From assembly GCA_021794095.1 (NCBI GenBank), contig JAJYRN010000002.1, forward strand, positions 233,076 through 297,075: a stretch of DNA of 64,000 nt. The letters are read 5' to 3'. The notes under the pieces were generated by a model. It searched no databases. It was not told where the DNA came from and saw nothing but the letters and a program-made list of their open reading frames with translations. Position numbers and translations under genes: made by a program. This DNA comes from Acidobacteriota bacterium (lineage in GTDB: Bacteria > Acidobacteriota > Holophagae > Holophagales > Holophagaceae). How positions within the stretch are numbered: position 1 is the first letter of the stretch; each line of letters begins with the position of its first letter. This document shows positions 1 to 8,170 of the stretch, piece after piece.

Positions 1-443
1 ACCTGGGCCTGCTGCTGCGAAGCGCCGCCGCCCTGGGCCTGGATGGGGTGCTGGCGGGCCCGGGGCCGGGTCTCTGGACTCGGCGCACGGTGCGCGTCTC
101 CATGGGCGCGGTCTGGCGCATTCCCGTCTGGCGGAGGGAAGACCCCTGGACGCTGCTGGCCCGCTGGCGCGAGGCCGAACCTGGATCGGAGGCTGTGGCG
201 GCGGCGCTGGTACCGGCGGCCGAGGATGCCCGTACCTGGCGGCCCGCACCTCGCTGCGCCCTGGTGATGGGGCCCGAAAATACCGGCCTGGAGGCGGCCC
301 ACGTGGCCCGCTGCGATCGCGCCGTAGCCATTCCCATGGCCTCGGGGATGGACAGCCTCAACGTGGCCGCCGCCGGGGCGATCCTGATGTTCCAGATGGG
401 GCACCCCGGAGCTGCGGCCCCCGATCCGCCCCAGGCTGGCTGA
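1..443 (+). CDS. TrmH/SpoU-family RNA 2'-O-methyltransferase, 3' part
   Basis: The gene enters from the left edge, in frame from base 3. About 146 C-terminal residues are visible, without a start codon. The end carries the SpoU signatures LVMGPENTGLEA (motif 2) and IPMASGMDSLNVAAAGAI (motif 3), which form the knotted S-adenosylmethionine site. Members of this family methylate the ribose 2'-OH of a tRNA or rRNA nucleotide. The substrate cannot be told from this part. It ends 58 bp before a convergent gene and no clear terminator hairpin lies between them. Family assignment is firm; the exact target is unknown. Confidence 0.85.
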   Translation, partial: LGLLLRSAAALGLDGVLAGPGPGLWTRRTVRVSMGAVWRIPVWRREDPWTLLARWREAEPGSEAVAAALVPAAEDARTWRPAPRCALVMGPENTGLEAAHVARCDRAVAIPMASGMDSLNVAAAGAILMFQMGHPGAAAPDPPQAG

Positions 444-501
444 GGGCCCCCGCCCGGGTGGTCGGCAGCACGGGAATGGGTGCGGAGCCGCGATCCGCCG
501 T

Positions 502-1071
502 TCAGGGCTCCCGGCTGCTGGCGATGTCCACGAGGTGGAGGAGCTCGCTCACCACCTCGCGGCGGTTCCCGTCGGCCTCGTAGCGCGCGGCGACCTTTTT
601 GCGGGCCGCGGCCACATCGCCGCAGGCCTTGCCCCGCGAGATCAACTCGCGGCAGGCTTCGGGCATGGGGCCCCAGTTCCCGCACTCCACGAAGCGGTCG
701 CTGAGGAAGATGAACTTCGGGATGGCCTCGCCGCCGTTGGTGAGGAAGCGGGCGAACACGTCGGGCCACTGCTGGCGCGAGAGGTAGCGCACCTTCAGCA
801 TGGGCGCAGCCTCGGCCAGGCGCTGGAGCACGGGCACGTGGCGCACCACGTCGCCGCACCAGTCCTCGGCGATGGCCACGATGTGCACCGGGCGGGGCAG
901 GGCGGCCAGGAAGCCGGCCGCCTGGGGTTCCAGCGTGAGCGCCAGCCGCTGAGCTTCGAGCTTTTCGCGCTGCTCGGCGGATTCGGCGGCGGCCAACCAA
1001 GCGGGGTACTCCAGGCCGGAGTCGAACACGGCCTTCCAGTCGAGAAGGGGCAGGGTCGCGGGGCGGGGCAT
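502..1071 (-). CDS. Thioredoxin-like fold protein with a one-cysteine active site
   Basis: A 189-residue cytosolic protein with no signal peptide. The central part, around VAIAEDWCGDVVRHVP, matches the active-site loop of thioredoxin-like proteins that normally read WCGDC. Here the second cysteine is replaced by valine, so a classical CXXC dithiol is absent. A cis-proline-like segment (GEAIPKFIFL) follows, as in the thioredoxin fold. The start is backed by AGGAGG seven bases upstream of the ATG. It is divergent from the alcohol dehydrogenase at 1201. Function is unknown; a monothiol or structural role is an inference. Confidence 0.75.
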   Translation of the reverse strand: MPRPATLPLLDWKAVFDSGLEYPAWLAAAESAEQREKLEAQRLALTLEPQAAGFLAALPRPVHIVAIAEDWCGDVVRHVPVLQRLAEAAPMLKVRYLSRQQWPDVFARFLTNGGEAIPKFIFLSDRFVECGNWGPMPEACRELISRGKACGDVAAARKKVAARYEADGNRREVVSELLHLVDIASSREP

Positions 1072-1200
1072 GGGGCCTCCTTCGGAAGACGGGCATCCTA
1101 CCGCCGATCCCCGGCGGGCGGGATACGCACGTCGCGGTGCCTACTTCCCCCCTGCGGCTGCGGGGCCTAGAGTCAAAGCCTCTCGTTCTTTGGAGCCCCC

Positions 1201-2244
1201 ATGGCCACCGTCAAAGCCTTTGCCGCCGCCTCCGCCACCGCCCCGCTGGCGCCCTTCCAGATCGAGCGCCGGGAGGTGGGGCCCCACGATGTCCAGATCG
1301 AGATCGCCTACTGCGGCATCTGTCACTCGGATCTCCACCAGGTCCGCAACGAATGGGGCAATTCGATGTACCCCATGGTGCCCGGCCACGAGATCGTGGG
1401 CCGCGTGACGGCCGTGGGCGCCCATGTGAAGGGCTTCAAGCCCGGCGATCTGGCGGGCGTGGGCTGCATGGTGGACAGCTGCCGCACCTGCCCCAGCTGC
1501 CAGCGCAAGCTGGAGCAGTTCTGCGAGAAGGGCTGTGCCTGGAGCTACAACGGCACCGAGATGGACCGGACGACGCCCACCTTCGGCGGCTATTCCTCCA
1601 GCGTCGTGGTGGATGAAGCCTTCACGCTCAAGGTCTCGCCCAAGCTCGACCTCGCCGCCACCGCGCCCCTGCTCTGCGCGGGCATCACCACCTACTCGCC
1701 CCTGCGCCAGTGGCACACGAAGAAGGGCGACAGGGTGGGCGTAGTGGGCCTGGGCGGCCTGGGCCACATGGCCGTCAAGCTGGCCGCCGCCATGGGCGCC
1801 GAGGTGACGATGCTCAGCACCTCCAAGTCCAAGGAGGCGGATGCCCGCAAGCTGGGCGCCCACCACTTCGGCCTCACCTCCGACGAGGCCACCTTCAAGC
1901 AGCTGGCCGGTCAGTTCGATCTGCTCATTGACACCATCTCCGCGCCCCACGACTACAACAAGTACCTGGGGCTGCTCCGGGTGGAAGGCGCGATGGTGCT
2001 GCTGGGCGTCCCGCCCGAGCCCACGCCTGTGGCCGCCCACGCCCTCATCGGCGGTCGGAAGATCCTCACGGGTTCGCTCATCGGCGGCATCCAGGAAACC
2101 CAGGAGATGCTCGACTTCTGCGCCGAGCACGGCATCGTCTCCGACATCGAGCTGATCCCCGTCCAGCAGGTGAACGAAGCCTACGTCCGCATGCTGAAGA
2201 ACGATGTGCGCTACCGCTTCGTGCTGGACATGAAGACCCTCTGA
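1201..2244 (+). CDS. NAD(P)-dependent zinc alcohol dehydrogenase, YahK/Ahr type
   Basis: A 347-residue medium-chain dehydrogenase/reductase of normal length. The catalytic zinc ligands lie in YCGICHSDLHQ and PGHEIVGRV. A four-cysteine structural-zinc lobe follows around CMVDSCRTCPSC. The Rossmann motif is GVVGLGGLGHMAVKLA. The TAPLLCAGITTYSPL segment is typical of the cinnamyl-alcohol-dehydrogenase-like branch, which includes E. coli YahK and Ahr and usually reduces aldehydes with NADPH. The ATG is preceded by GGAG. It stands alone, with convergent neighbours downstream, so the physiological aldehyde cannot be inferred from context. Confidence 0.9.
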   Translation: MATVKAFAAASATAPLAPFQIERREVGPHDVQIEIAYCGICHSDLHQVRNEWGNSMYPMVPGHEIVGRVTAVGAHVKGFKPGDLAGVGCMVDSCRTCPSCQRKLEQFCEKGCAWSYNGTEMDRTTPTFGGYSSSVVVDEAFTLKVSPKLDLAATAPLLCAGITTYSPLRQWHTKKGDRVGVVGLGGLGHMAVKLAAAMGAEVTMLSTSKSKEADARKLGAHHFGLTSDEATFKQLAGQFDLLIDTISAPHDYNKYLGLLRVEGAMVLLGVPPEPTPVAAHALIGGRKILTGSLIGGIQETQEMLDFCAEHGIVSDIELIPVQQVNEAYVRMLKNDVRYRFVLDMKTL

Positions 2245-2273
2245 GGGCTGGTTGCCTCACCCTTCCAGCGCGC

Positions 2274-2438
2274 TCATCGTCGCAACCGTTCCAGCAGGGG
2301 GATCAGGGTGCCGAAGGCGGCTCCCCACGCAAGGCCGGGGCCCGCATGGTGGAAGCCGGCGCCTACGGCGAGGCCCATGCCCGCGCCAATGGCGGTCCAG
2401 CTGGCACCAGGGAAGCGGGAGCGTCGGGCGCGGATCAT
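2274..2438 (-). CDS. Small glycine-rich hydrophobic protein (54 aa)
   Basis: Too short for the ORF track. It reads MIRARRSRFPGAS, then a glycine/alanine-rich hydrophobic stretch, then a basic end (LLERLRR). One membrane-associated helix is plausible. Its ATG overlaps the TGA of the upstream metallo-hydrolase gene as ATGA, so it is probably translationally coupled to that gene. No family was recognised. The coupling and clean reading frame argue that it is real; there is no other evidence. Confidence 0.5.
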   Translation of the reverse strand: MIRARRSRFPGASWTAIGAGMGLAVGAGFHHAGPGLAWGAAFGTLIPLLERLRR

Positions 2439-3460
2439 GGGGCATCCCCCTGCGGGAGGGCCTGGAACCGCAGGACGCCATCACCGCCCAGGGTGCGGGC
2501 GAGACGGTGCCGTTGTTCCAGGTGGTTGAGGTGGGCGATGGCTTCGCCCATGGCGAAGACCATCTGGTGGCTGTCCAGGGCACGGCCGAAAAGGGCACCC
2601 AGGATGTCCGCGGCGCTCCTGGGTTCCCGGCAGGCGGCTTCCAGCAGGCGCAGGCGCTCGGCGTGGTGTGCCTCCAGAGCGTCCAGGCGGGCGTGGAGGC
2701 CCCGGAACGGGCGGCCGTGGGAAGGCAGCACCAGGAGGTCGTCCGGCAGGGCGCGCAGGCGGCGCAGGGAGGCCAGGTAGCGCGCCAGGGCGTCCTCGCC
2801 AGGCGCCAGGGCCGATACGCTGATGTTGGTGGTGATGGTGGGCAGCACCATGTCGCCGGAAATGAGGATTCCCGACGCCTCGCAGACGAAGGAGGCGTGC
2901 TCGGGGCTGTGGCCGTGGCCCACAAGGACGGTCCAGGTCCGGCCACCGATCTCCAGGCGGTCGCCGTCCACCAACCGCTCGAAGGTGCGGGGCAGCTCGG
3001 GCACCCCCGCCCGGTACGTGTCGGGGCTGATCCGCAGCGCCTCCAGGGCATCCTCATCCAGGCCGTGGCGGCGGAAGTGCTCCAGCGCCTCCTGCTTCCA
3101 GCCCCGCTCCAGGCCGCGCCAGAAGAACTGGGCCCCGAAGTACTCGCCCAGCGTCAGGTGGATGGGCGCGCCGGTGCGCGCCTGCAACCACGCGGCCAGA
3201 CCCACATGGTCGGGATGGCCGTGGGTAACGAGGATGCGCGTGACCGGGCCGTGGAGGCTGGCCAGCAGCGTCTCCCACAGGTCCAGGGTGGCGGGCAGGC
3301 CGTAGCCCGTATCCACGAGCGTCCAGTCCGGCCCGTCCTCGATCAGCCACAGGTTGACGTGGTTCAGGGCGAAGGGCAGGGGCATGCGGATCCAGCGGAT
3401 CCCCTCCGCCACCGGCAGGGCGGTTCCCGGGGCGGGTGGAGGGGGCGGCGGCTGGCTCAT
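2435..3460 (-). CDS. Metallo-beta-lactamase-fold hydrolase
   Basis: A 341-residue MBL-fold protein. The metal-binding signature is LVTHGHPDHVG, followed by the later ligands in VGHGHSPEHASF and SGDMVLPTI. A C-terminal helical segment resembles the winged-helix extension of the LACTB2-like branch of MBL hydrolases. Probable activity is hydrolysis of a thioester, ester or phosphoester in the cytosol; the substrate is not evident. The stop overlaps the start of a 54-residue coupled gene. The N-terminus contains a proline run (PPPPPPAPG). Confidence 0.85.
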   Translation of the reverse strand: MSQPPPPPPAPGTALPVAEGIRWIRMPLPFALNHVNLWLIEDGPDWTLVDTGYGLPATLDLWETLLASLHGPVTRILVTHGHPDHVGLAAWLQARTGAPIHLTLGEYFGAQFFWRGLERGWKQEALEHFRRHGLDEDALEALRISPDTYRAGVPELPRTFERLVDGDRLEIGGRTWTVLVGHGHSPEHASFVCEASGILISGDMVLPTITTNISVSALAPGEDALARYLASLRRLRALPDDLLVLPSHGRPFRGLHARLDALEAHHAERLRLLEAACREPRSAADILGALFGRALDSHQMVFAMGEAIAHLNHLEQRHRLARTLGGDGVLRFQALPQGDAP

Positions 3461-3512
3461 GGTTCCAGTCTAGAACGGGCCGGGGATCTCCTCAGCGAGC
3501 GATGGAACGCGC

Positions 3513-4016
3513 TCAGTCGGAGGCGGGTTCCACTTTCTGCGGGGTTCCCGCCGTGGCCTGGTCGGGAATGAAATACAGCACCGTCGCGGCGAGGGCGGCG
3601 AGGAGGGCCAGCCAGAAGCCCAATTCCCATTGGGCCTGGACCACGCCTTCACCCTGCTTCATGACATCGCTGTCCACCTTGAATTTCGTGGCCAGGAGGA
3701 AGAGGGCGCAGAGCCCGGAGGCCACCATGCTTCCGGTCCGGGCGCTCCCTGCATCGGCGAGGAAGGCCAGGACCAGGGCGGCCACGGCCGCCAGCGCCGC
3801 GAGGGCGACCATGGGCTCGGGCTGGATCTCCCGCTTCTGGACATCGCCACTGAACGGGTTCTTGGATTCGAGTGTCCGGCCCGTGGCCAGGTTCACGCCA
3901 TTCATCGTGATCAACGGCTGGCCGCCGCAGGTCAGGGTGACGAACGGCATGAGGAAGAACACCAGCACCGCGCCCAGCAGGCTGCGGGTGAGGAGACGCT
4001 TGGAACGTGGAGGCAT
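3513..4016 (-). CDS. Uncharacterised four-helix membrane protein
   Basis: The start was moved from the long ORF to the internal ATG at 4016, giving 167 residues that begin MPPRSKRLLTRSLLG. It has about four hydrophobic segments: an N-terminal helix, a pair around residues 70-115, and one near the C-terminus. An exported loop after the first helix contains TCGGQPLITMNGVNLATG. Comparable short membrane proteins with a GGxPLxxxxGxxLxTG loop occur in other bacteria without known function. It is flanked by same-strand genes with 50-170 bp gaps, so it is probably transcribed alone. Confidence 0.7.
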   Translation of the reverse strand: MPPRSKRLLTRSLLGAVLVFFLMPFVTLTCGGQPLITMNGVNLATGRTLESKNPFSGDVQKREIQPEPMVALAALAAVAALVLAFLADAGSARTGSMVASGLCALFLLATKFKVDSDVMKQGEGVVQAQWELGFWLALLAALAATVLYFIPDQATAGTPQKVEPASD

Positions 4017-4183
4017 GGGTTTCCTTTCCGGAATGGGCAGATGTGGAGCCGTGCTGGAGGTGAGGGTTTCGAGGGCAATGGTAGCCCATCTGGGGAAGGG
4101 TGTAGCCCCAAGCAGGCCGTGGGCTCCAGAACATTTATGCGGCGTGTACCCGCTTTCCCAAAGAGGGATGGAACAGGGCCTGC

Positions 4184-4678
4184 TCAGCCCAGAAGCCCCG
4201 GATTGAGCCGCCAGATGGCCAGGCACAGGAACCCCGCGAAGGTCACCCAGGCCAGGTACGGCAGCAGCAGGAGGGCGGCCAGGCGCTGGATCCGCGCGAA
4301 GGCCAGGACCGTGGCGAGGAGCAGGGCCCAGAGCAGCAGGATCTCCAGGCTGGCCGCGCCGCCCCGGTGCCAGGCGAAGAAGAGCCAGGACCACAGGGCA
4401 TTCAGGATGAGCTGGGCGAGGTAGAGGGCGAGGGCCGGGGCGGCGCGGCGGAAGCCCCGCTCCCGCCAGATCCGCCAGGCCGCCAGGGCCATGAGCAGGT
4501 AGAGCGCGCTCCACACCGGCCCGAACAGCCAGCCCGGCGGGGCCCAGGCGGGGCGGATGAGCTGCCCGTAGAATGCCCCGGCCCGGACCGAGGCCGTGGC
4601 GCCGACCGCCGCCGCGGCGAAGGTCAGGCCGAGGGAGGCCAGGAGGCCGAGGGCAGCGGGGACGGGTGGGTGTTTCAT
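4184..4678 (-). CDS. tspO: TspO/MBR-family tryptophan-rich sensory protein
   Basis: A 164-residue protein with five hydrophobic segments and the tryptophan-rich signatures of the TspO/peripheral benzodiazepine receptor family, such as RPAWAPPGWLFGPVWSALY and LNALWSWLFFAWH. Family members bind tetrapyrroles or sterols in membranes and act in stress and porphyrin regulation. The start at 4678 is fixed by the ATGA overlap with the upstream remnant gene. The longer ORF beginning at a TTG would extend into that gene and is rejected. Confidence 0.9.
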   Translation of the reverse strand: MKHPPVPAALGLLASLGLTFAAAAVGATASVRAGAFYGQLIRPAWAPPGWLFGPVWSALYLLMALAAWRIWRERGFRRAAPALALYLAQLILNALWSWLFFAWHRGGAASLEILLLWALLLATVLAFARIQRLAALLLLPYLAWVTFAGFLCLAIWRLNPGLLG

Positions 4679-4839
4679 TCCCTGAATCCGATGGCGCCGG
4701 AGGCCACCACGGTCGTCACGCCCGCTCCCCGGGCCCGGTCTGCCAGGCTGTTGATGCGCTTCACCACGGCCTCGAAGGGCCGCGAGGACGGATGGAATTG
4801 ACCACGTTGGACCTCCATGACGAGAAGGGCTTGGCTCAT
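4675..4839 (-). pseudogene. Isochorismatase-like N-terminal remnant (54 aa)
   Basis: This small frame reads MSQALLVMEVQRGQFHP, later VVKRINSLADRARGAGV and TTVVAS. That is the first beta strand, helix and second strand of the isochorismatase/cysteine hydrolase fold. The usual ALLVIDxQ aspartate is replaced by glutamate (MEVQ), and the rest of the roughly 180-residue domain, including the catalytic lysine and cysteine, is absent. It overlaps its neighbours on both sides by ATGA, so it may be kept as a translated small protein that bridges the 144-aa gene and tspO. The reading is clear; the pseudogene status is an inference. Confidence 0.55.
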
Positions 4840-5270
4840 GGTTCAAGGATCATCCCAGAGGGGATCCCGGGCCGGTGCCGTTCGAGCAGGAGGCCCCGGC
4901 CCGGCGCCGCCGGGCGGTAGTAGGCCAGCTGGCCAGGCAGGCAGGAGAGGATCGCGCCGGAGCCCTGCAGGCAGATCTGGTGGAGGGCCTCCCGCAGCGG
5001 CAGCTCCCGGCCGTCGGCCTTCCATCCGTCGGCGATCACATGGCAGGTCGGGCCCGCACCCTTCGCCCGCAGCAGCTTCTCCAGTTCTGCCGGGAAGTCC
5101 TGGGCGCTGGGCACCTCCGTGGCGAAGCCGGGCATGTAGGGCAGGTGCTCGTCCAGCAGCACCAGGGCCTCCTGGCGGTGCTTCGGGTGGGCCAGGGCCT
5201 GGATGAACCGGGCCCGCTTGGCGGAGGCGATAAAGGCCCGGGTGAATTCAGCTTCGTGATCCGTGGGCAA
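4836..5270 (-). CDS. Hypothetical protein, head of the tspO cluster
   Basis: A 144-residue soluble protein starting at TTG, with GGAGGAG about nine bases upstream. No catalytic motif was recognised. It is rich in alpha-helix-forming residues at the N-terminus (EAEFTRAFIASAKRARFIQAL) and has two cysteines in the second half. It is translationally coupled through ATGA to the isochorismatase remnant and then to tspO, so the three are likely one transcript. I do not recognise the family. Confidence 0.65.
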   Translation of the reverse strand: MPTDHEAEFTRAFIASAKRARFIQALAHPKHRQEALVLLDEHLPYMPGFATEVPSAQDFPAELEKLLRAKGAGPTCHVIADGWKADGRELPLREALHQICLQGSGAILSCLPGQLAYYRPAAPGRGLLLERHRPGIPSGMILEP

Positions 5271-5338
5271 GGGGTGACTCCTCCCCTAGCATGATGCCCG
5301 CCGCCCGGTCCTTCGGGGGGCCGCCGATGCCGACCGAC

Positions 5339-5728
5339 CTACAGGTTCTCCAGGGCCCGCGCCAGGGCGGCATCCCCCTCGCGCGCCAGCTCCGTGAGGC
5401 GGGCATCGCCAAGGATCTGGATCAGCGCGGACGGTTTGACGAATTCCACCGAGAGCCTTCCGGGTGCCAGCTCGCGGATCACCGCGTTGCACGGCACCAG
5501 GCCGGAGATATCGCTGTTGAGGGTGTAGCCCTGGTACGCGAAACCCGGATGGCACGCGCCGAGGATCACCGTGGGGTTGATGGTCTTGTCGAGCTTCTCC
5601 TTGATCTTGAGGTGCATGTCCACCCGCGTGAGGATGCCGAAGCCCTCCGCGGCCAGCGCCTGGGTGGCGCGCGCGATGCCTTCAGCCAGGGTTCCGCTGA
5701 TCTCGCGTTTGAAGTTGAGGGTACTCAT
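5339..5728 (-). CDS. DUF302 domain protein
   Basis: A 129-residue cytosolic protein beginning MSTLNFKREISG. The sequence LTRVDMHLKIKEKLD, then ILGACHPGFAYQGY and VPCNAVIREL, matches the DUF302 domain, an alpha/beta fold found alone or fused to redox domains. The pattern GACHP(x)nPCN is conserved in the family and contains two cysteines here. The start at 5728 was chosen over the longer ORF because the domain begins directly after it. Function is unknown. Confidence 0.85.
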   Translation of the reverse strand: MSTLNFKREISGTLAEGIARATQALAAEGFGILTRVDMHLKIKEKLDKTINPTVILGACHPGFAYQGYTLNSDISGLVPCNAVIRELAPGRLSVEFVKPSALIQILGDARLTELAREGDAALARALENL

Positions 5729-5804
5729 CGGTGGCCTCCAGGGAGCGGCGCGGCGTGGGAACACCATCCTGCCACAGGGGCCGGAGCCGTCTGCGGAAGC
5801 CGGG

Positions 5805-6041
5805 TCAGCCCCGGTGGAAGGCCCCGTCCAGCGCGTCAATGACGCCCGCCCAGTCGGCATCGTTCTGCACCTGGTCCCGCAGGAACTCCGCCTGGGAGGG
5901 CGTCCAGAACGGGGCGTCAGGCAGGGCGAGGTGGGCCGCTTCGGGGCGGTGCGTCTCGATGAAGGCCTGGATGGCCGCGGGGGTAGCGGGCAGGCCGAGC
6001 TGGGCGAACAGTTCGGGCATCGCGTGCAGGTGGGTGTCCAT
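5805..6041 (-). CDS. DUF2789 domain protein (78 aa)
   Basis: A small protein starting MDTHLHAMPELFAQLGLP, with DAPFWTPSQAEFLRDQV and a DADWAGVIDALD end. This matches the short DUF2789 family throughout its length. The ORF track extends it to 6251, but the domain begins at the internal ATG at 6041. The family has no assigned biochemical role. It lies 76 bp upstream of the DUF302 gene on the same strand, so co-transcription is possible. Confidence 0.8.
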   Translation of the reverse strand: MDTHLHAMPELFAQLGLPATPAAIQAFIETHRPEAAHLALPDAPFWTPSQAEFLRDQVQNDADWAGVIDALDGAFHRG

Positions 6042-6265
6042 GGCGGTTCCCCGGATCAAGAACGCCCCCAAGGTACGCTGCCGGGCGGAAGAAGGCTCAG
6101 ATTTCCTGGCCGGCCTGCGCACCGCTCCTTTCCCGGGCAGCACGGGGAGTGAATCTGAGTCTTTGCGTGGATTTGCCTTGTGCCGCAAGGGTTTGTACCG
6201 TGGTGCCCTGCCCGCGCCGACCGGGTCGGGTCCATCCGCCAGGATCCGCACGATGGGGAGTCCAC

Positions 6266-7198
6266 ATGAAGGCCAGCGAATCCGCGAGGATCCCCTCCGA
6301 TCTGGCGGCGCAGGAGAAGGCGCGGGTCGCGGTTGGCTCCATGCTGGCGGCCGTGGGGCTGACGGCCGCGAAGGTCGTCGTGGGGCTCATGACCCACAGC
6401 CTGGGCATCCTGTCCGAGGCTGCCCACTCGGCGTTGGACCTGGTCGGGGCAGGGGCCACGGTCCTCGCTGTCCGGGCTTCCGCACGGCCTGCAGACGAGA
6501 ACCATCCCTATGGCCACGGGAAGGTGGAGAGTCTGTCGGCCCTCTTCGAGACCCTCCTGCTCCTCCTCACCTGTGCCTGGATCATCTGGGAGGCTGTCCA
6601 GCGCCTCTTCTTCCAGCATGTCCAGGTCGAGGCCAGCGTCTGGGGCTTCGGGGTGATCGGGCTGGCGATCGGAGTGGATGTCACCCGCTCCCGGGCCCTG
6701 ATGAAGGCCGCGAAGAAGCACAACAGCCGCGCCCTGGCGGCCGATGCCCTGCATTTCTCCACCGACGTGTGGTCATCCTCCGTGGTGCTCTTCGGGCTGG
6801 CGCTGGTCGCCCTGTCCCACCGGCTCCACCAGCCCTGGCTGATCCGGGCCGATGCGCTGGCCGCCCTCGCCGTGGCCTGCATCGTGATCTGGGTGAGCGT
6901 CCAGCTGGGATGGAAGACACTGTCGGACCTGATGGACACCGTGCCCGCTGGCCTTGTGGCGCAGGCCCGCGCCGCCGCGCTCGCCGTGCCTGGCGTTGAA
7001 CGGGCGCCCCGTGTGCGGATGCGCCGGATCGGAGGCGACTGGTTCGCCGACGTCGTGATCCAGGTGCGCCCCGGGCTGAGCGCAGAGGAGGCCCACGCCA
7101 TCGCCGTGGCCGTGGAGCCCGCCCTGAAGCCCCTCCTGCCTGCGGTTGATGTGGTGGTGCACGTGGCCCCGCTGGGGGCGGACCCCCCCTGGTCGTAG
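6266..7198 (+). CDS. Cation diffusion facilitator (CDF) metal/proton antiporter
   Basis: A 310-residue inner-membrane transporter. The two metal-site signatures are in place: HSxxD in SEAAHSALDLVG (helix II) and HxxxD in DALHFSTDVWSS (helix V). The cytosolic C-terminal domain follows, about residues 215-300, with the ferredoxin-like CDF dimerisation fold. Family members export Zn, Fe, Co, Ni, Cd or Mn in exchange for protons. The start at 6266 has GGGGAG nine bases upstream and removes an unlikely 39-residue N-terminal extension. A gap of about 220 bp precedes it; no known riboswitch was recognised there. Confidence 0.92.
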   Translation: MKASESARIPSDLAAQEKARVAVGSMLAAVGLTAAKVVVGLMTHSLGILSEAAHSALDLVGAGATVLAVRASARPADENHPYGHGKVESLSALFETLLLLLTCAWIIWEAVQRLFFQHVQVEASVWGFGVIGLAIGVDVTRSRALMKAAKKHNSRALAADALHFSTDVWSSSVVLFGLALVALSHRLHQPWLIRADALAALAVACIVIWVSVQLGWKTLSDLMDTVPAGLVAQARAAALAVPGVERAPRVRMRRIGGDWFADVVIQVRPGLSAEEAHAIAVAVEPALKPLLPAVDVVVHVAPLGADPPWS

Positions 7199-7208
7199 CG
7201 ACCTGGCC

Positions 7209-7754
7209 TCAGGCCTCGGCCCCACGCCGGCGCGCGAGGCCCGCCCGCACCCGCTGCGTGACCATGGGCCAGAGGAACATGGCCCCGAGGATGATCCAGG
7301 CGGTGACCTTGGGGTGCTTCAGCCAGGCGTTCAGGCCCAGGGTGGACAGCGCGATGAGGGCGTAGTAGCCCATGTCGCCGGTGATGGCGAAGGCCCAGCC
7401 CGGCAGCGGCCCGTAGCCCCCGAGCAGGGCGGCGGTCCGGCCCGTCATGGGCTCCACCCCGAAGGAGATCAGGATCACGCGCAGCGGCCCCGCGCTGGTG
7501 CCGCCGACGAGGGCCACATTCTGGGCCATGGCCCCCTTCACGGCCGCGCCGTACCGGGCCATCGGCGGCCGCCGCCGCGCCAGGGCGGCGAAGCCGATCA
7601 GCACCGATTCGAAGACCAGGGCGAGGACGAGATCCGAAACCGCGTAGAGTCCCGCCACGGCTTCCCAGGAGAGTCCCCGGGCCTGCCCCAGCAGCACCCC
7701 CGCCGGAATGCCGCCGCCGAACGGGATGAGGAACACCAGGAGGACCGCGAGCAT
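7209..7754 (-). CDS. Uncharacterised integral membrane protein
   Basis: A 181-residue hydrophobic protein with five or six likely membrane helices. The N-terminus MLAVLLVFLIPFGGGIPAG resembles an insertion segment rather than a cleavable signal. A conserved-looking loop reads GGTSAGPLRVILISFGVEP. No known transporter or enzyme motif was found. It ends 10 bp from the convergent CDF gene, with no obvious terminator between them. I do not recognise the family. Confidence 0.65.
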   Translation of the reverse strand: MLAVLLVFLIPFGGGIPAGVLLGQARGLSWEAVAGLYAVSDLVLALVFESVLIGFAALARRRPPMARYGAAVKGAMAQNVALVGGTSAGPLRVILISFGVEPMTGRTAALLGGYGPLPGWAFAITGDMGYYALIALSTLGLNAWLKHPKVTAWIILGAMFLWPMVTQRVRAGLARRRGAEA

Positions 7755-7811
7755 GCCTTCATCCTACCCGGGGTGGCGGACCCTCCGGGGATCAGGACGC
7801 GGGGCCGGGGG

Positions 7812-8036
7812 TCAGCACTTCGTATGCTTCGAGCCCGCGATCCGCGGATAGTTGCGCTCCGCCTGGATCCGGCCGTTCTCCTTGTGGATGGTCACCGAGC
7901 CGGGGTGGTTGTGCATGTAGGCCCGCCTCCGGCCCAGGGCCTCCACCTTGGTGCCGGCGTGGACCACGGAGCGCGCGGCTCCCTCCGGTCGGAGGTTCCA
8001 GGTGTCTCCGTCCTTGGTGAGGTGATAGCTCTTCAT
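7812..8036 (-). CDS. DUF2188 domain protein (74 aa)
   Basis: A small basic protein reading MKSYHLTKDGDTWNLRPEG, later VEALGRRRAYMHNHPGSVTIHKENGRI. This is the DUF2188 layout: a short strand-helix-strand unit of about 60 residues. The start is the internal ATG at 8036; the track's longer ORF adds a low-complexity arginine-rich leader. No function is known for the family. It stands alone between a membrane-protein gene and a lipoprotein gene. Confidence 0.75.
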   Translation of the reverse strand: MKSYHLTKDGDTWNLRPEGAARSVVHAGTKVEALGRRRAYMHNHPGSVTIHKENGRIQAERNYPRIAGSKHTKC

Positions 8037-8170
8037 AGCGGCCTCCCGTGATGGGCGATTGCCGAGGCCGAAGATAGGCCTTTTCGGGAGGCGGGCCACG
8101 AAAGCCGAGCCCGGACCGGCTCGCGCCGCGGAGCGGTCCGCCGGGCGCAGGAAAGGGTTGGCCACGCCCG

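Noticed and set aside
6042-6265. Possible metal riboswitch upstream of the CDF transporter gene
   Set aside because: The gap of about 220 bp is long enough, but no conserved riboswitch core was recognised. A covariance-model search would be needed to revisit this.
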